A DNA stretch of 40,847 bases from JBBRXZ01 sp038232415. GTDB taxonomy: Bacteria > Patescibacteriota > Saccharimonadia > Saccharimonadales > UBA4665. This document shows positions 6,689 to 15,181 of this stretch, piece by piece (positions within the stretch are counted from its first letter, which is position 1; the number at the start of each line of letters is the position of its first letter). The translations under genes were made by a program, and so were the position numbers. The stretch spans positions 1-40,847 of the forward strand of contig JBBSHY010000006.1 of assembly GCA_038232415.1 (NCBI GenBank), written 5' to 3'. The notes under the pieces were generated by a model. The model ran no database searches. It saw nothing but the letters and a program-made list of their open reading frames with translations, and was not told where the DNA came from.

Positions 6689-8503
6689 CTACTGGGCAGG
6701 CGGCGGATTGCCAAACTGGAAAGGAATCGGCGGCGGTACGGGCGGCGGCGCGTTAGAATCTATTACTGGGGGGTCGGAGACTGAATCAGCGGAGATTGAA
6801 TCAGTAGCTGATGGTTCGGATGGTATGGATGGGCTTGGATCAGAGGGTGTTAAAACGGGATCAACCAGCAATGGCATGGGTGAATTTAATGAGGCTAAAT
6901 CCGGAGGCGGTCCCAGAGTCATGTCGGACTCAAGCAGCTCAGTCGGATGCAAATCTTCACCTAGGGGCCGGGCATTCAGAGCATCTATCGGTTCGGGTTG
7001 CTCATGTGAAGTAGCCACTGAGGTAGTTAAAGCCCGGTCAATATCATCACGTACATCTTCCAGCTCTGCGGACTTGGCAGCCGGACTTTTTGCTGCCTCC
7101 TCAAGTTCAATCAAACTTGGGTCATGAGCTGCATCTAACCGGTCAGCAGAAGCTTCTGGCTCATCAGTGGGTAGTGCTTTCGGAGGCGGTAATGGTGTCG
7201 GCGCAGGAGCAGCAACTTCTAAGGGCGTGGGAGTCGGAACCAAAGTATCATTTGTGCGTTCAAGCATCTTTGGATGATCGGAAGCCGGCAGACTAAACGG
7301 ATCCGTTACCGGGTCCAGCTTCTCCTCACCGCTATTGGCAGTTAATGTCCCCCCCATACTTGGCGGTTCAGTCACAAGTTTCGAACCCGGTGACATATCA
7401 CTATCTGAACTTAAATCGTCGGGCTTATCCGCAGATGGTATTTCATCTGGAACGGATAGCGTGCTTGTGTCATCAGAATTATCCGGCTTAGAAGCCTTTT
7501 TCTTTTTCGGAGCCGGCTTAGTCTTTTCCGAAGAAGCAGAATTGTCATCTGGCTTACTATCGGATGAAGATGTCGTGTCATCTGCTGACATATCTCCCGG
7601 AGGGGGTTGGTCAGAGTCTTTGGCGGGTACTTTTGCTTCCTCGTCGTGATTAAGTTCAATTGTTCCATCAGTATTAGAGGGCGTGTCATCTGAACCTGGA
7701 TTATCAGATGGACCTGTGTCAGAACTTTCCTCATCTAAGCCAAGTGATGAGGCAGGTTTATCAGGTTGTTCCAGCTTACTGGCTACCAATTGTTGATTGG
7801 CGCCAGCCGTCATAAGCGCCGCGCTTATACTCATAGTATGCGAGCTTGTTTTATCATTACTGAAACGGCCGGTTTCCGACACAATGCCGGTAAGTAAAGC
7901 CGTGGCAATCTGAGCATCTAAGATATTAGGTTCCAGCAGTTGAGCCAGCTCGGTTACCAGCTCACTTAGGCTGCTGGTCTGTGGGTCGTTCCAATTTATA
8001 CTGCCCAAACCGCCATCCGTTGAAGTATTTATACTAGTCACAGTCGCGTCGTGCAAAATCCTGCCATGAGCAGTGATAGCTTCATCCATATCTTCTTGTT
8101 GCGCAACACCAAGGGCAACGACTACGTCAACGTTAAAATCACCCTGGCTGAAATCCAGATCCGCCTGGCTAATTGATGTCTTATAGGGAGTGATAAAGAT
8201 TCTCACCAAGTTGTCTTCGACTTTATATCGCAATTTATCAGCTTTGGACTTATCGAGAGCGATTATAAAATCACGCAGTGAGTCAGTGTTCTTCTCCAAG
8301 GTATCTTCTGGCTGCAGGAATTCAAGCGTTGAAGGTATCTCGCCACTAAAAACCGCCGCAGTGTGTTTACCCAGCTTATTTAGCAGCAAGGTTAGCCCTA
8401 TACAACCAGCCAGCTGATCAACTGAAGGATCACGGCTAACCGTTACAAGTATGTTGTTAGCACTTTTGAGCTTGTTGGCAAGCTCTTGTTTAGCGTCATC
8501 CAT
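6689..8503 (-). CDS. Degenerate DHH-family protein with long acidic/proline-rich tail
   Basis: Residues 15-245 resemble the DHH phosphoesterase (NrnA-like) fold: NNILVTVSRDPSVDQLAGCI corresponds to motif I, and LLTGIVSETGRFSNDKTSSH to the conserved TGI-x-TGRF segment. The metal ligands look lost. Motif I has DPSVD in place of NPDGD, and the DHH triad region reads SINTSTDGG. Residues 250-604 are low-complexity, rich in Asp, Ser, Pro and Lys (KPAPKKKKASKP near 330), and end in a proline-rich segment. It sits upstream of truB, where an active NrnA often occurs. A scaffold or binding role is possible. Nanoribonuclease activity seems unlikely from sequence. Function unknown. Confidence 0.75.
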   Translation of the reverse strand: MDDAKQELANKLKSANNILVTVSRDPSVDQLAGCIGLTLLLNKLGKHTAAVFSGEIPSTLEFLQPEDTLEKNTDSLRDFIIALDKSKADKLRYKVEDNLVRIFITPYKTSISQADLDFSQGDFNVDVVVALGVAQQEDMDEAITAHGRILHDATVTSINTSTDGGLGSINWNDPQTSSLSELVTELAQLLEPNILDAQIATALLTGIVSETGRFSNDKTSSHTMSISAALMTAGANQQLVASKLEQPDKPASSLGLDEESSDTGPSDNPGSDDTPSNTDGTIELNHDEEAKVPAKDSDQPPPGDMSADDTTSSSDSKPDDNSASSEKTKPAPKKKKASKPDNSDDTSTLSVPDEIPSADKPDDLSSDSDMSPGSKLVTEPPSMGGTLTANSGEEKLDPVTDPFSLPASDHPKMLERTNDTLVPTPTPLEVAAPAPTPLPPPKALPTDEPEASADRLDAAHDPSLIELEEAAKSPAAKSAELEDVRDDIDRALTTSVATSHEQPEPIDALNARPLGEDLHPTELLESDMTLGPPPDLASLNSPMPLLVDPVLTPSDPSPSIPSEPSATDSISADSVSDPPVIDSNAPPPVPPPIPFQFGNPPPAQ

Positions 8504-8641
8504 GAGCTATTTTCCGTTTTTTTTGTTTTGTCGATATTTCACTTCTGAGACTAACATGAAAGCTTGAGCTTGTCCATCATTTTTTCAGAAATAATATTGC
8601 AGAGATTTTATCTTTTATCATCCAGGCCCGGTTTGCTCTTC

Positions 8642-8671
8642 TTTACAAGCCGGCTAGTCATCTGTTATAGT
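8642..8671 (+). promoter_or_regulatory. rpsT promoter
   Basis: -35 TTTACA (8642-8647) and -10 TATAGT (8666-8671) are 18 nt apart. An AAGG Shine-Dalgarno (8697-8700) precedes the GTG start by 7 nt. The remaining part of the 204-nt gap back to 8503 is AT-rich and must also hold the divergent promoter of the DHH-domain gene. No other structure is evident there. Confidence 0.55.
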
Positions 8672-8707
8672 CACTCTCGAACTATCAATAAAACTTAAGG
8701 AACCATC

Positions 8708-9067
8708 GTGCCAATCATAAAATCAGCCAAAAAACGCGTTCGTACTGCCAGAAAAGCTGCTGTGCGCAATAGTAAAACTAAACGCAGCCTGCGCAGCGCC
8801 TTAAAAGTCTTTGGTGTTAGTCCATCATCCAAATCGCATAGCAGCGCTCAGAGTAAACTCGACAAGGCTGTCAAAAAAGGTCTGATTCACAAAAACAAAG
8901 CCGCTCGATTGAAGAAGCAAGCTTCTGGCCGTGCCAAAGCCGCCGGTGTCAAACCCACCAAAGCAGTCAAAAAAGCCGCACCAGCCGCCAAGAAGCCTGC
9001 GCCCGCTAAAAAAGCTACGCCTTCTAAAAAAACCTCTACCAAAAGGGCTACTGCAAAGAAAAAGTAA
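8708..9067 (+). CDS. rpsT: 30S ribosomal protein S20 with lysine/alanine-rich C-terminal tail
   Basis: Small-subunit protein that binds 16S rRNA helices. The start is GTG (8708-8710) with an AAGG Shine-Dalgarno. Residues 1-30 (PIIKSAKKRVRTARKAAVRN) and the LIHKNKAARLKKQASG block are clear S20 landmarks. Compared with the usual protein of about 87 residues, the middle helical part is shortened by roughly 15 residues. A histone-H1-like tail of about 45 residues, rich in Lys, Ala and Pro (AAPAAKKPAPAKKATPSKKT), extends the protein to 119. It converges on holA with no intergenic base. S20 identity is sound; the tail role is unknown. Confidence 0.93.
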   Translation: MPIIKSAKKRVRTARKAAVRNSKTKRSLRSALKVFGVSPSSKSHSSAQSKLDKAVKKGLIHKNKAARLKKQASGRAKAAGVKPTKAVKKAAPAAKKPAPAKKATPSKKTSTKRATAKKK

Positions 9068-10021
9068 TCAATTATTTACTAACTCTAGTAAGTAATGCTG
9101 AAGGGCTTCGTCTGGGTCGATATTGGTACGTTTAGTCTTCCTGTCAATATTTAAGAGGTCGCTAATAAGCTTTTTTAACTCGCTCAGGTTGAGATTACGC
9201 GCAAGAGACTGGCTTTTGCGAACAACGAAGGGGTTAAGCCTAGCTTCCTTAGAAACGACGTCAGATGAGCGGTCGCCGGCAGTCTTTATAATGGCCAAGA
9301 TGTGGAGTTGCCAGGCCAGCATGGCAATAATCTGAGCCGGTTCGACTTTAAGTAATCGCTGTTCGGTATAAAGCTCAAGGGTACGTTTAGTGTTGCCGGC
9401 AAAGGCTGCTTCAAGCAGCTGGAAGATAGTGCTTCCCGGCGTTGGTTCGGTGAGTAAATCAATTGTACGACGCGTTATCACGAGATCATATAGCAGTAAC
9501 TTGTCGAGTTCATTGGATAACAATTGCTGTGAGGTGCCGACCCTTTCGATAAGATAGCGGGCCTCATAGGAGCTAAGAGATCCACCCTGCTCTTTAGCGG
9601 CCTTAGTTAACCATTGTGCTAACTTGTTCTGATCAAGCTCGAAGAATTCCCGGAAATCAGTCTTTGACCTTAAATATTTATAGTAGCCGAGACGCTTATC
9701 AAGCTTAGGCTCGACGATTATTAATTCCGTGGTTTCAGGCAGACCATCTAAAAGTTGATCAACTTTTTCTACAAATTGCTTTTGCTTAGACGGTGTTCGC
9801 AGCACAACCAGTTTTCTGGTTGCCAGGAAAGGCAGGCTGTTCAAGCTTTCTTGCAGACGGGCAAAATCCGTCTCTTCGCCGTCTATCTGCTCTAAGGCTA
9901 AGTCACCATGTTTCTTTACAAAGGCATCAATAGACTGCCGCAAGTCACGCTGCAAACCAAAACTATTTTCTCCGCCCAGTGTGATGATCATCAGTCGAAT
10001 TAGCTGCCGAAGTATCGGCAT
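9068..10021 (-). CDS. holA: DNA polymerase III delta subunit
   Basis: Clamp-loader subunit that opens the beta clamp. The protein starts with an MIITLGGENSFGL segment typical of HolA, and has LPFLATRKLVVLRTPSK, LDKRLGYYKYLRSK and the C-terminal collar-domain segment NPFVVRKSQSLARNLNLSEL. I chose the ATG at 10019-10021 because AAGGAG lies 7 nt upstream. The open frame extends to 10096 but those upstream codons have no such signal and would overlap the otsAB promoter. An extended -10 (TGCTATAAT) precedes it. Length about 317 residues, normal for the family. Convergent with rpsT, divergent from otsAB. Confidence 0.92.
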   Translation of the reverse strand: MPILRQLIRLMIITLGGENSFGLQRDLRQSIDAFVKKHGDLALEQIDGEETDFARLQESLNSLPFLATRKLVVLRTPSKQKQFVEKVDQLLDGLPETTELIIVEPKLDKRLGYYKYLRSKTDFREFFELDQNKLAQWLTKAAKEQGGSLSSYEARYLIERVGTSQQLLSNELDKLLLYDLVITRRTIDLLTEPTPGSTIFQLLEAAFAGNTKRTLELYTEQRLLKVEPAQIIAMLAWQLHILAIIKTAGDRSSDVVSKEARLNPFVVRKSQSLARNLNLSELKKLISDLLNIDRKTKRTNIDPDEALQHYLLELVNN

Positions 10022-10042
10022 GTAATGCTCCTTAACAGTCGC

Positions 10043-10051
10043 ATTATAGCA
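10043..10051 (-). promoter_or_regulatory. Extended -10 promoter of holA
   Basis: The minus strand reads TGCTATAAT, an extended -10 (TG-N-TATAAT), with no good -35. It is followed about 15 nt later by AAGGAG and the chosen ATG. On the plus strand TATGAT (10082-10087) is a candidate -10 for otsAB, so the gap is a divergent promoter region. Confidence 0.55.
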
Positions 10052-10104
10052 ATTCCTACAGTTATTATAATCACAATCTGTTATGATAGTTGTCAAACCT
10101 ATTT

Positions 10105-12288
10105 ATGCCTCAGGTTATTATTGTTTCTAATCGGTTGCCCGTGAGCGTCAAAAAAGACCACGGTGAGCTTAGCTTCTACCCAAGTGTCGGCGGTCTAGCA
10201 ACAGGCTTATCATCATATGTTAATGACCGTAATAATAAATGGATAGGCTGGCCGGGTATAGCCTCCGATGAGTTGAGTGATCAAGACAAGTACGCTATCG
10301 TAACTGAACTCGCCAAACAGGGTTGTAGCCCGATTTTTCTTAGCCAACGGCAGATTGATAACTTTTATAACGGCTACAGTAATACGGTGTTATGGCCATT
10401 ATTCCATAATTTAACCGGCCGTAAGAATATTAACGCTGCTGAACGTGAACGCTGGTGGCGGGCTTATCGTAATGTTAATCAGGAATTCGCCCAGGCTGCT
10501 CTCACAATAGCCGAAACCGGCAGCCGTATTTGGGTGCACGATTATCAACTGCTCCTCGTGCCTTCGATGCTCCGGGCGGAGCGCTCAGATATCATAAGTG
10601 GTTTTTTCCTGCACATCCCTTTCCCGGCTGCCAAGACTTTTAGCCGCTTACCGGAACATAAAAAAATCCTAAAAGGCATGCTTGGTGCCGACGTGGTAGG
10701 TTTTCATACACCAGGTTACGTGACCAAATTTTTAGAAAACTGCCAATCAGCCGGCTTGGTTCTAAACGACAGTAACATGCTGGTTCTGCCGGATCACACT
10801 GTAAGGGTGGGTGATTTCCCCATGGGTATTGATTATAAAAAATATGCCGGCGCCAATAAGTCCAAAGCCGTAAAGGCCGCTATGCGCAAGTATCGCAAGC
10901 GTTACAAACGTTTGCGGGTGATCGTCGCCGTGGACCGGCTCGATCCGAGCAAGGGACTAATAGAACGCCTGGAAGCCTACCGGATTTTTCTGGAAGTACA
11001 ACCAAAAATACGAGGCAAGATAGTATTCAGCATGGTAGCAGCCCCGTCTCGTACCGGAGTAGCCGCTTACAAGAACCTGGCCAGGCGGCTGAATTCACTG
11101 GTTGGTGAGATCAACGCCACCTATGGCACTCCTGAATGGCAACCCATTGATTATATGAATACCTCGTTACCTTTTGAGGATGTAACAGCCTTATTCCGAA
11201 TTGCCGATGTGGCTTTTATAGCACCGCTGCGTGACGGCATGAATCTGGCGGCAAAGGAGTTTATAGCCAGCAAGCATAAGAGTGGCGTATTGATACTTAG
11301 CCAGACTGCCGGTGCCGCCCATGAACTTCCCGACGCTATATTAGTTAACCCCAAGCGCTCAGAAGAACTGGTCGATGCCCTCCAGCAAGCCCTGACAATG
11401 CGGCGGCGGGAACTGCGTGCCCGTCTTAAACGTATGCAACAGGGTCTATCCACCAACACTGTGCAGGATTGGGCTCATGGCTTTGTAGAAGTGCTTCAAC
11501 AGCCAGTACCTGGTACGCCAACTATTACCAGAACTCTGCGGGGTAAACACGAGAAAGGCTTACTTACCGATTACCGGCAGGCTAAGAAGCGGCTGTTATT
11601 ACTCGATTATGACGGCAGCCTGGTGCCTTTTACTGAGGATTACAGAGGCGCTAAACCATCAAAAAGCCTGCTCCAGTTACTTGAAGCGCTCAGCGCTAAT
11701 AAACGTAATGATGTCGTATTAATCAGCGGCCGCAGCGCCGAAGACCTGAAAGCATGGTTTGGTAAACTGCCGATCAGTCTCGTAGCCGAGCACGGTGCAG
11801 CCCTCAAAAAATCTACAAATAAATCCTGGCAGACAATTGAAAAAGTCGATACCAGATGGAAGCACCTGTTAAAACCAGTGCTGGAAAAATATGCCGCCCG
11901 TACCCACAAAGCCAGAGTGGAGGTTAAGCCGCATTCACTAGTCTGGCATTACCGGGGCGCCCCGCCCTATTACGCCCAAAAGTACAGTGTTATTATCAAA
12001 CGTGCACTAAAGCCACTGATCAAAACACATGGCCTGGAGCTGCTCCAGGGCAACAAGGTTCTGGAGATCAAAAACCCCCGTATAAACAAAGGCACGGCTG
12101 CCCAACGGTGGCTACGGCGCGATTACGACTTTATATTAGCTCTTGGTGATGACATAACAGATGAAGAACTATTCACGGCCCTCCCCAAATCAGCCTATAG
12201 CTTAAAAATCGGCCATGGCCATACTGCCGCACATTTCCGTGTAGCGTCGTCCAATAATGTTATCAACTTGTTAAAAAAGCTCATCTAA
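10105..12288 (+). CDS. otsAB: Bifunctional trehalose-6-phosphate synthase/phosphatase
   Basis: Fusion enzyme making trehalose from UDP- or ADP-glucose and glucose-6-phosphate via trehalose-6-phosphate. Residues 1-470 are a GT20 synthase: IIVSNRLPVSV, GGLATGLSS, WVHDYQLLLVPSMLR (about 142), VDRLDPSKGL (about 275) and RDGMNLAAKEF (about 375). From about 495 a HAD phosphatase follows with LLLLDYDGSLVPF, LISGRSAEDL and GDDITDEELF (about 680), so both active sites look intact. The ATG at 10105 fits the family start. A TTG 15 nt upstream is in frame but unnecessary. No Shine-Dalgarno; TATGAT at 10082-10087 would give a leader of about 11 nt. The 3' end overlaps fpg by 8 bp. Likely role: osmotic or stress solute. 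Confidence 0.95.
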   Translation: MPQVIIVSNRLPVSVKKDHGELSFYPSVGGLATGLSSYVNDRNNKWIGWPGIASDELSDQDKYAIVTELAKQGCSPIFLSQRQIDNFYNGYSNTVLWPLFHNLTGRKNINAAERERWWRAYRNVNQEFAQAALTIAETGSRIWVHDYQLLLVPSMLRAERSDIISGFFLHIPFPAAKTFSRLPEHKKILKGMLGADVVGFHTPGYVTKFLENCQSAGLVLNDSNMLVLPDHTVRVGDFPMGIDYKKYAGANKSKAVKAAMRKYRKRYKRLRVIVAVDRLDPSKGLIERLEAYRIFLEVQPKIRGKIVFSMVAAPSRTGVAAYKNLARRLNSLVGEINATYGTPEWQPIDYMNTSLPFEDVTALFRIADVAFIAPLRDGMNLAAKEFIASKHKSGVLILSQTAGAAHELPDAILVNPKRSEELVDALQQALTMRRRELRARLKRMQQGLSTNTVQDWAHGFVEVLQQPVPGTPTITRTLRGKHEKGLLTDYRQAKKRLLLLDYDGSLVPFTEDYRGAKPSKSLLQLLEALSANKRNDVVLISGRSAEDLKAWFGKLPISLVAEHGAALKKSTNKSWQTIEKVDTRWKHLLKPVLEKYAARTHKARVEVKPHSLVWHYRGAPPYYAQKYSVIIKRALKPLIKTHGLELLQGNKVLEIKNPRINKGTAAQRWLRRDYDFILALGDDITDEELFTALPKSAYSLKIGHGHTAAHFRVASSNNVINLLKKLI

Positions 12289-13165
12289 TGCTTTTTGCTG
12301 CAACCTGACAGTTTGGACAGATGTGAGTTCCTCGGCCAGCAACCCTGATTTTCTCTATTATAGTCCCGCAACGTGGGCAGGCTTGATTTTCCCGGCGAAA
12401 GACACGCGCAAAGCTTAGGTAGCTGCCGCGTTTGCCTTCGGCACTGACGTAATTCCTGTCTGTAGAGCCGCCTTTTTCTATAGCCAGCTTGAGCACGAAT
12501 ACCAGCTCATCATATAGTTTGTGAAACTGAGCGCCAGATAGTTGTTTTACCAGTGTAGACGGATGAATCTTGGCACCCCAGAGCGATTCATCAGCATAAA
12601 TATTACCCACACCGGCTATTACGGTTTGATCAATTAACGCCGCTTTAATACTGGTATTTTGGCGTTTCCTAAGCCGGTCGCGCATAGTTTGCCAGTTAAA
12701 ATCACTGCTGAGCGGTTCAGGACCGATTTTTTTGAAGAAATCCAAGTTCATGGCCTCGGGCGTAGGAATAAGCCGCATCCAGCCAAATTTACGCTGATCA
12801 TTGAAGAACAACTGGCTGGTATCGCTGAATGTTAGCGTTACACGCGTCGATTTATCCGGCAAATCCCCTACTAATGAGTTGCTGGGGTGTCCCGCTCCAA
12901 ATTGTTCGTGAAAGCTTCGAAATACCAGCTGGCCAGTCATTTTCAGATGAGTAACAAAAGTGTATTGGGTTGAGAGATCCATAAGCAACACTTTTGCCCG
13001 GCGGTTTACTGCGATGATCCTAGCGCCAATAACAAATTGTTCTATGTCAACCGGCGTGTTCGGGAAAGACTTGTCCCAGTTAAAGTCGACTGCCACGATC
13101 TCTTTATCAGGCAAAAGCCGCTTTAGGCCACGGCTTACGGTCTCGACTTCAGGTAATTCCGGCAC
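12281..13165 (-). CDS. mutM: Formamidopyrimidine-DNA glycosylase (Fpg/MutM)
   Basis: Base-excision repair bifunctional glycosylase/AP lyase removing 8-oxoguanine. After a GTG start, PELPEVETVSRGL gives the catalytic Pro2 and Glu3. THLKMTGQL contains the conserved Lys region, and NIYADESLW the helix-two-turn-helix. The C-terminal zinc finger is complete: Cys263, Cys266, Cys283 and Cys286 (CPRCG to CPNCQ), with AGRGTH between them. Length 294 is slightly above average. AAGGAGG lies 7 nt upstream of GTG, which fixes the start. Convergent with otsAB, overlapping by 8 bp, and divergent from the DciA-like gene. Confidence 0.96.
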   Translation of the reverse strand: MPELPEVETVSRGLKRLLPDKEIVAVDFNWDKSFPNTPVDIEQFVIGARIIAVNRRAKVLLMDLSTQYTFVTHLKMTGQLVFRSFHEQFGAGHPSNSLVGDLPDKSTRVTLTFSDTSQLFFNDQRKFGWMRLIPTPEAMNLDFFKKIGPEPLSSDFNWQTMRDRLRKRQNTSIKAALIDQTVIAGVGNIYADESLWGAKIHPSTLVKQLSGAQFHKLYDELVFVLKLAIEKGGSTDRNYVSAEGKRGSYLSFARVFRRENQACPRCGTIIEKIRVAGRGTHICPNCQVAAKSIR

Positions 13166-13193
13166 TTTGAGCCTCCTTCACTGATTATATAAG

Positions 13194-13199
13194 TATAAT
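13194..13199 (+). promoter_or_regulatory. -10 box of the DciA-like gene, leaderless start likely
   Basis: A perfect TATAAT ends 7 nt before the ATG at 13207, placing the transcription start at or next to the first codon. No -35 consensus was found. A GAGG lies between box and start but too close to the ATG to act as a standard Shine-Dalgarno. Confidence 0.5.
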
Positions 13200-13206
13200 A
13201 GAGGTT

Positions 13207-13443
13207 ATGGACAGCTTAAACACCATACTAAGCGGTAAAGATTTCGATGAGCCGCCGGAAATGACCAGTATTAAAAAATACGTACAGGATGAATTTCGGA
13301 TTGGCGTCGGTGTGCAGGTACGCCAGCATGACATCGTTATCTTGGTGCCGAATGCTTCACTAGCCAACTCCCTGCGGCTGCGCGGTCCCGACCTAAAACG
13401 ACGCTGCCAAATTGATAAGCGGCTTACTTTTCGTATCGGCTAA
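13207..13443 (+). CDS. Small DUF721/DciA-like protein
   Basis: The 78-residue protein resembles the DUF721 domain of DciA, the helicase-loading factor of bacteria that lack DnaC. The match is in the beta-strand and helix segment HDIVILVPNASLANSLRLRG followed by PDLKRRCQIDKRLTFRI, where DciA proteins have a hydrophobic strand, an SxxLAxxLR-type helix and a final strand. It is shorter than typical DciA (about 100-170 residues), containing little beyond the core fold. It is divergent from fpg, with a TATAAT 7 nt upstream. Assignment is tentative and rests on pattern resemblance only. Confidence 0.5.
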   Translation: MDSLNTILSGKDFDEPPEMTSIKKYVQDEFRIGVGVQVRQHDIVILVPNASLANSLRLRGPDLKRRCQIDKRLTFRIG

Positions 13444-13453
13444 TCCATAGTAC

Positions 13454-14017
13454 CTAAACTAGTAATTTTTGAAGGTCGGTTTTTGCCTGCTGAAAATCGT
13501 GATACAAGACAGACTTCATACCAAGCTGCCTGGCAACCTCACCGTAATACTCAACATCATCAACAAGTATGCAGGCTTCCACCGGCACATTAAGCCGCTG
13601 CGCCGCCAAAGCAAAGATACGGGGGTCAGGTTTTGTCATGCGAACTTCGTAAGAAAAGATAAAATCATCGAATAAATCCTGCTCGCTGGCGGTCAGGAAA
13701 ATATCCCGGATCCAGTTACTGGCTACATTACTAAGCAAACCAATTTTATATGATTGTTTTAGGATGGCTATAAGTTTCAATATTTCAGTATTTTTGTTTG
13801 TTTCGTATCTTTTAATGCCGTCTAGGTTCCTAGGAAGTTTACCTGTCAGTTTTTTTATGGCGCCGCGGAATTCTGTAGCGCTTAATAAGGCACTACCGTA
13901 AGCATGGTTGAGTTCCCGGGCTTCCTGGCGCTGAGTTTCGGGCAAAGTAGCCGCAAATTCTTTCCAGGTGTCAGTTGTAAGCACGCCAAAACAATCAAAA
14001 ATTATAGCTTTGATCAT
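13454..14017 (-). CDS. HAD-superfamily hydrolase (subfamily IA)
   Basis: Predicted phosphatase or dehalogenase-like hydrolase of 187 residues, substrate unknown. Motif I is IIFDCFGVLT with nucleophile Asp8. The usual second Asp is replaced by Cys10-Phe11, a variant seen in parts of the HAD-IA group. Motif II is IGLLSNVASNW, and motifs III/IV are TKPDPRIFALAAQRLNV and CILVDDVEYYGEVARQLGM. A helical cap lies between about 15 and 80. TAGAAT ends about 6 nt upstream of the ATG, consistent with a near-leaderless start. Stands alone between the DciA-like gene and a membrane-anchored protein. Confidence 0.88.
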   Translation of the reverse strand: MIKAIIFDCFGVLTTDTWKEFAATLPETQRQEARELNHAYGSALLSATEFRGAIKKLTGKLPRNLDGIKRYETNKNTEILKLIAILKQSYKIGLLSNVASNWIRDIFLTASEQDLFDDFIFSYEVRMTKPDPRIFALAAQRLNVPVEACILVDDVEYYGEVARQLGMKSVLYHDFQQAKTDLQKLLV

Positions 14018-14066
14018 GCCTCTATTCTACACCGGGACGATGGCCAAGGAATGGGTGTAGAAAACT

Positions 14067-14627
14067 TTATAAGGGGATATCCTGAGTAAGATCATCATAC
14101 TTTGGCACTTGAGCATGGAACAGAGTAAGAGTTGTATCTACCGACCCCAGGTAAGTCTTGGGCTTGCCGCAGCTGGTGGCCCAGTAACGCATAATATCTT
14201 TACCATCTTGTATTAACTCAAAAACGTAGCGGTCACCCAGGGGACAATAACCGCGTTCGTCCCGCGAGGCGGGATCTGGATTAGATACGGTTTTAGCAAA
14301 GCCGGCATGAGCGAGTGAAAGCAGAAAGGCAGCGTAGGCGTTTTCGGTGTTGTTAAACTGTTGCCTCTTAATTATATTACCATTATAGCCCCCGACTTGT
14401 TCATAGATAACGTTGCGGCGATTGACGCTGATTATGATTTGCGGATGCACTTCCTCGGCATTAACCGGTCCATCGGTAGTAAGCCGAAGCTCAGCATCAG
14501 TAGTGGCATAGCTGGCTAGTGTTTTACCGGTAGGTGCCTTAGGCTTGTTCCCGCCGCCATGGAATAAAAGGATGATTACCAATAGAATCAATAGTATAGT
14601 GGCAAAAAAACCGAGAAAATAACGCAT
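14067..14627 (-). CDS. Hypothetical membrane-anchored protein (186 aa)
   Basis: Not recognised. One hydrophobic segment at residues 3-23 (LGFFATILLILLVIILLF) acts as a membrane anchor or uncleaved signal. The rest is a soluble, presumably extracytoplasmic domain of about 160 residues with mixed beta character. It contains two cysteines (RGYCPLGDRY and ATSCGKPK) about 40 residues apart that could form a disulfide. A GAGG Shine-Dalgarno lies 7 nt upstream of the ATG, supporting the start. Divergent from the four-helix membrane protein at 14729. Such lineage-specific surface proteins are common in episymbiotic CPR bacteria, but no function can be given. Confidence 0.65.
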   Translation of the reverse strand: MRYFLGFFATILLILLVIILLFHGGGNKPKAPTGKTLASYATTDAELRLTTDGPVNAEEVHPQIIISVNRRNVIYEQVGGYNGNIIKRQQFNNTENAYAAFLLSLAHAGFAKTVSNPDPASRDERGYCPLGDRYVFELIQDGKDIMRYWATSCGKPKTYLGSVDTTLTLFHAQVPKYDDLTQDIPL

Positions 14628-14728
14628 AATTTATCCTCACAACTGTGATTATACATATACTAACACGATTATACGTTTTTTGCAATACCCAAAATATTTT
14701 ATTATTTATAACTTATAATACATAAGGC

Positions 14729-15181
14729 ATGAAACTTACATATCAAACAGGCATTGCTACCCTTATCCAATTCATTTCCTTCAGCTTGCTGACTTTTGCG
14801 AGCCAGGTCGGTTCGGTTATCACGACCTGCCATAAAGATGGCAGTAATTGCGTCAGTAATCTCCTTACATCTGTAATTCTTTACGTCCTGGTCGCCATAG
14901 CTTTCGGTATCATTTGGATAATCGGTTACGGCGCCCAAGAGCGACGCAGTAAGCGCTTAGCCCAGCTGCTGATCTGTATCGAATCGTTCGTCGCCCTCGT
15001 GGCAATCTTCAGCCTCAAGCTCAGCTTGCACCGTAGCAAGAACATCCTCGGATTGGCCACCAGTTTTATCATCTTAGTCGTGGCCGTGTGGACAATTAGC
15101 TTAGCTTGGCGCCTGATGAGAGCTGGGGGCGGGCGGGTCGTAGTCAACCAGAGGCGGCGACACAAAAAGCTTGTTAATTAA
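14729..15181 (+). CDS. Hypothetical membrane protein, four predicted TM helices
   Basis: Not recognised. The 150 residues have hydrophobic segments at about 8-26, 43-67, 81-98 and 105-128, followed by a strongly basic C-terminal tail (QRRRHKKLVN) that should face the cytoplasm. Two cysteines (TTCHKDGSNCVS) lie in the first external loop. TATAAT at 14714-14719 ends 9 nt before the ATG, so the transcript would be leaderless or nearly so. The stop region overlaps polA by 4 bp in convergent orientation. Confidence 0.65.
   Translation: MKLTYQTGIATLIQFISFSLLTFASQVGSVITTCHKDGSNCVSNLLTSVILYVLVAIAFGIIWIIGYGAQERRSKRLAQLLICIESFVALVAIFSLKLSLHRSKNILGLATSFIILVVAVWTISLAWRLMRAGGGRVVVNQRRRHKKLVN

Noticed and set aside
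6708..7734. Long ORFs in other frames over the tail of the DHH-domain gene
   Set aside because: The GC-rich low-complexity Asp/Ser/Pro tail avoids stops in several frames; the Ser/Gly-rich products look like composition artefacts.
10090..10104. TTG start for otsAB and upstream codons for holA to 10096
   Set aside because: ATG at 10105 gives the usual GT20 N-terminus, and holA has AAGGAG before the ATG at 10021. The longer forms would overlap each other's promoters.
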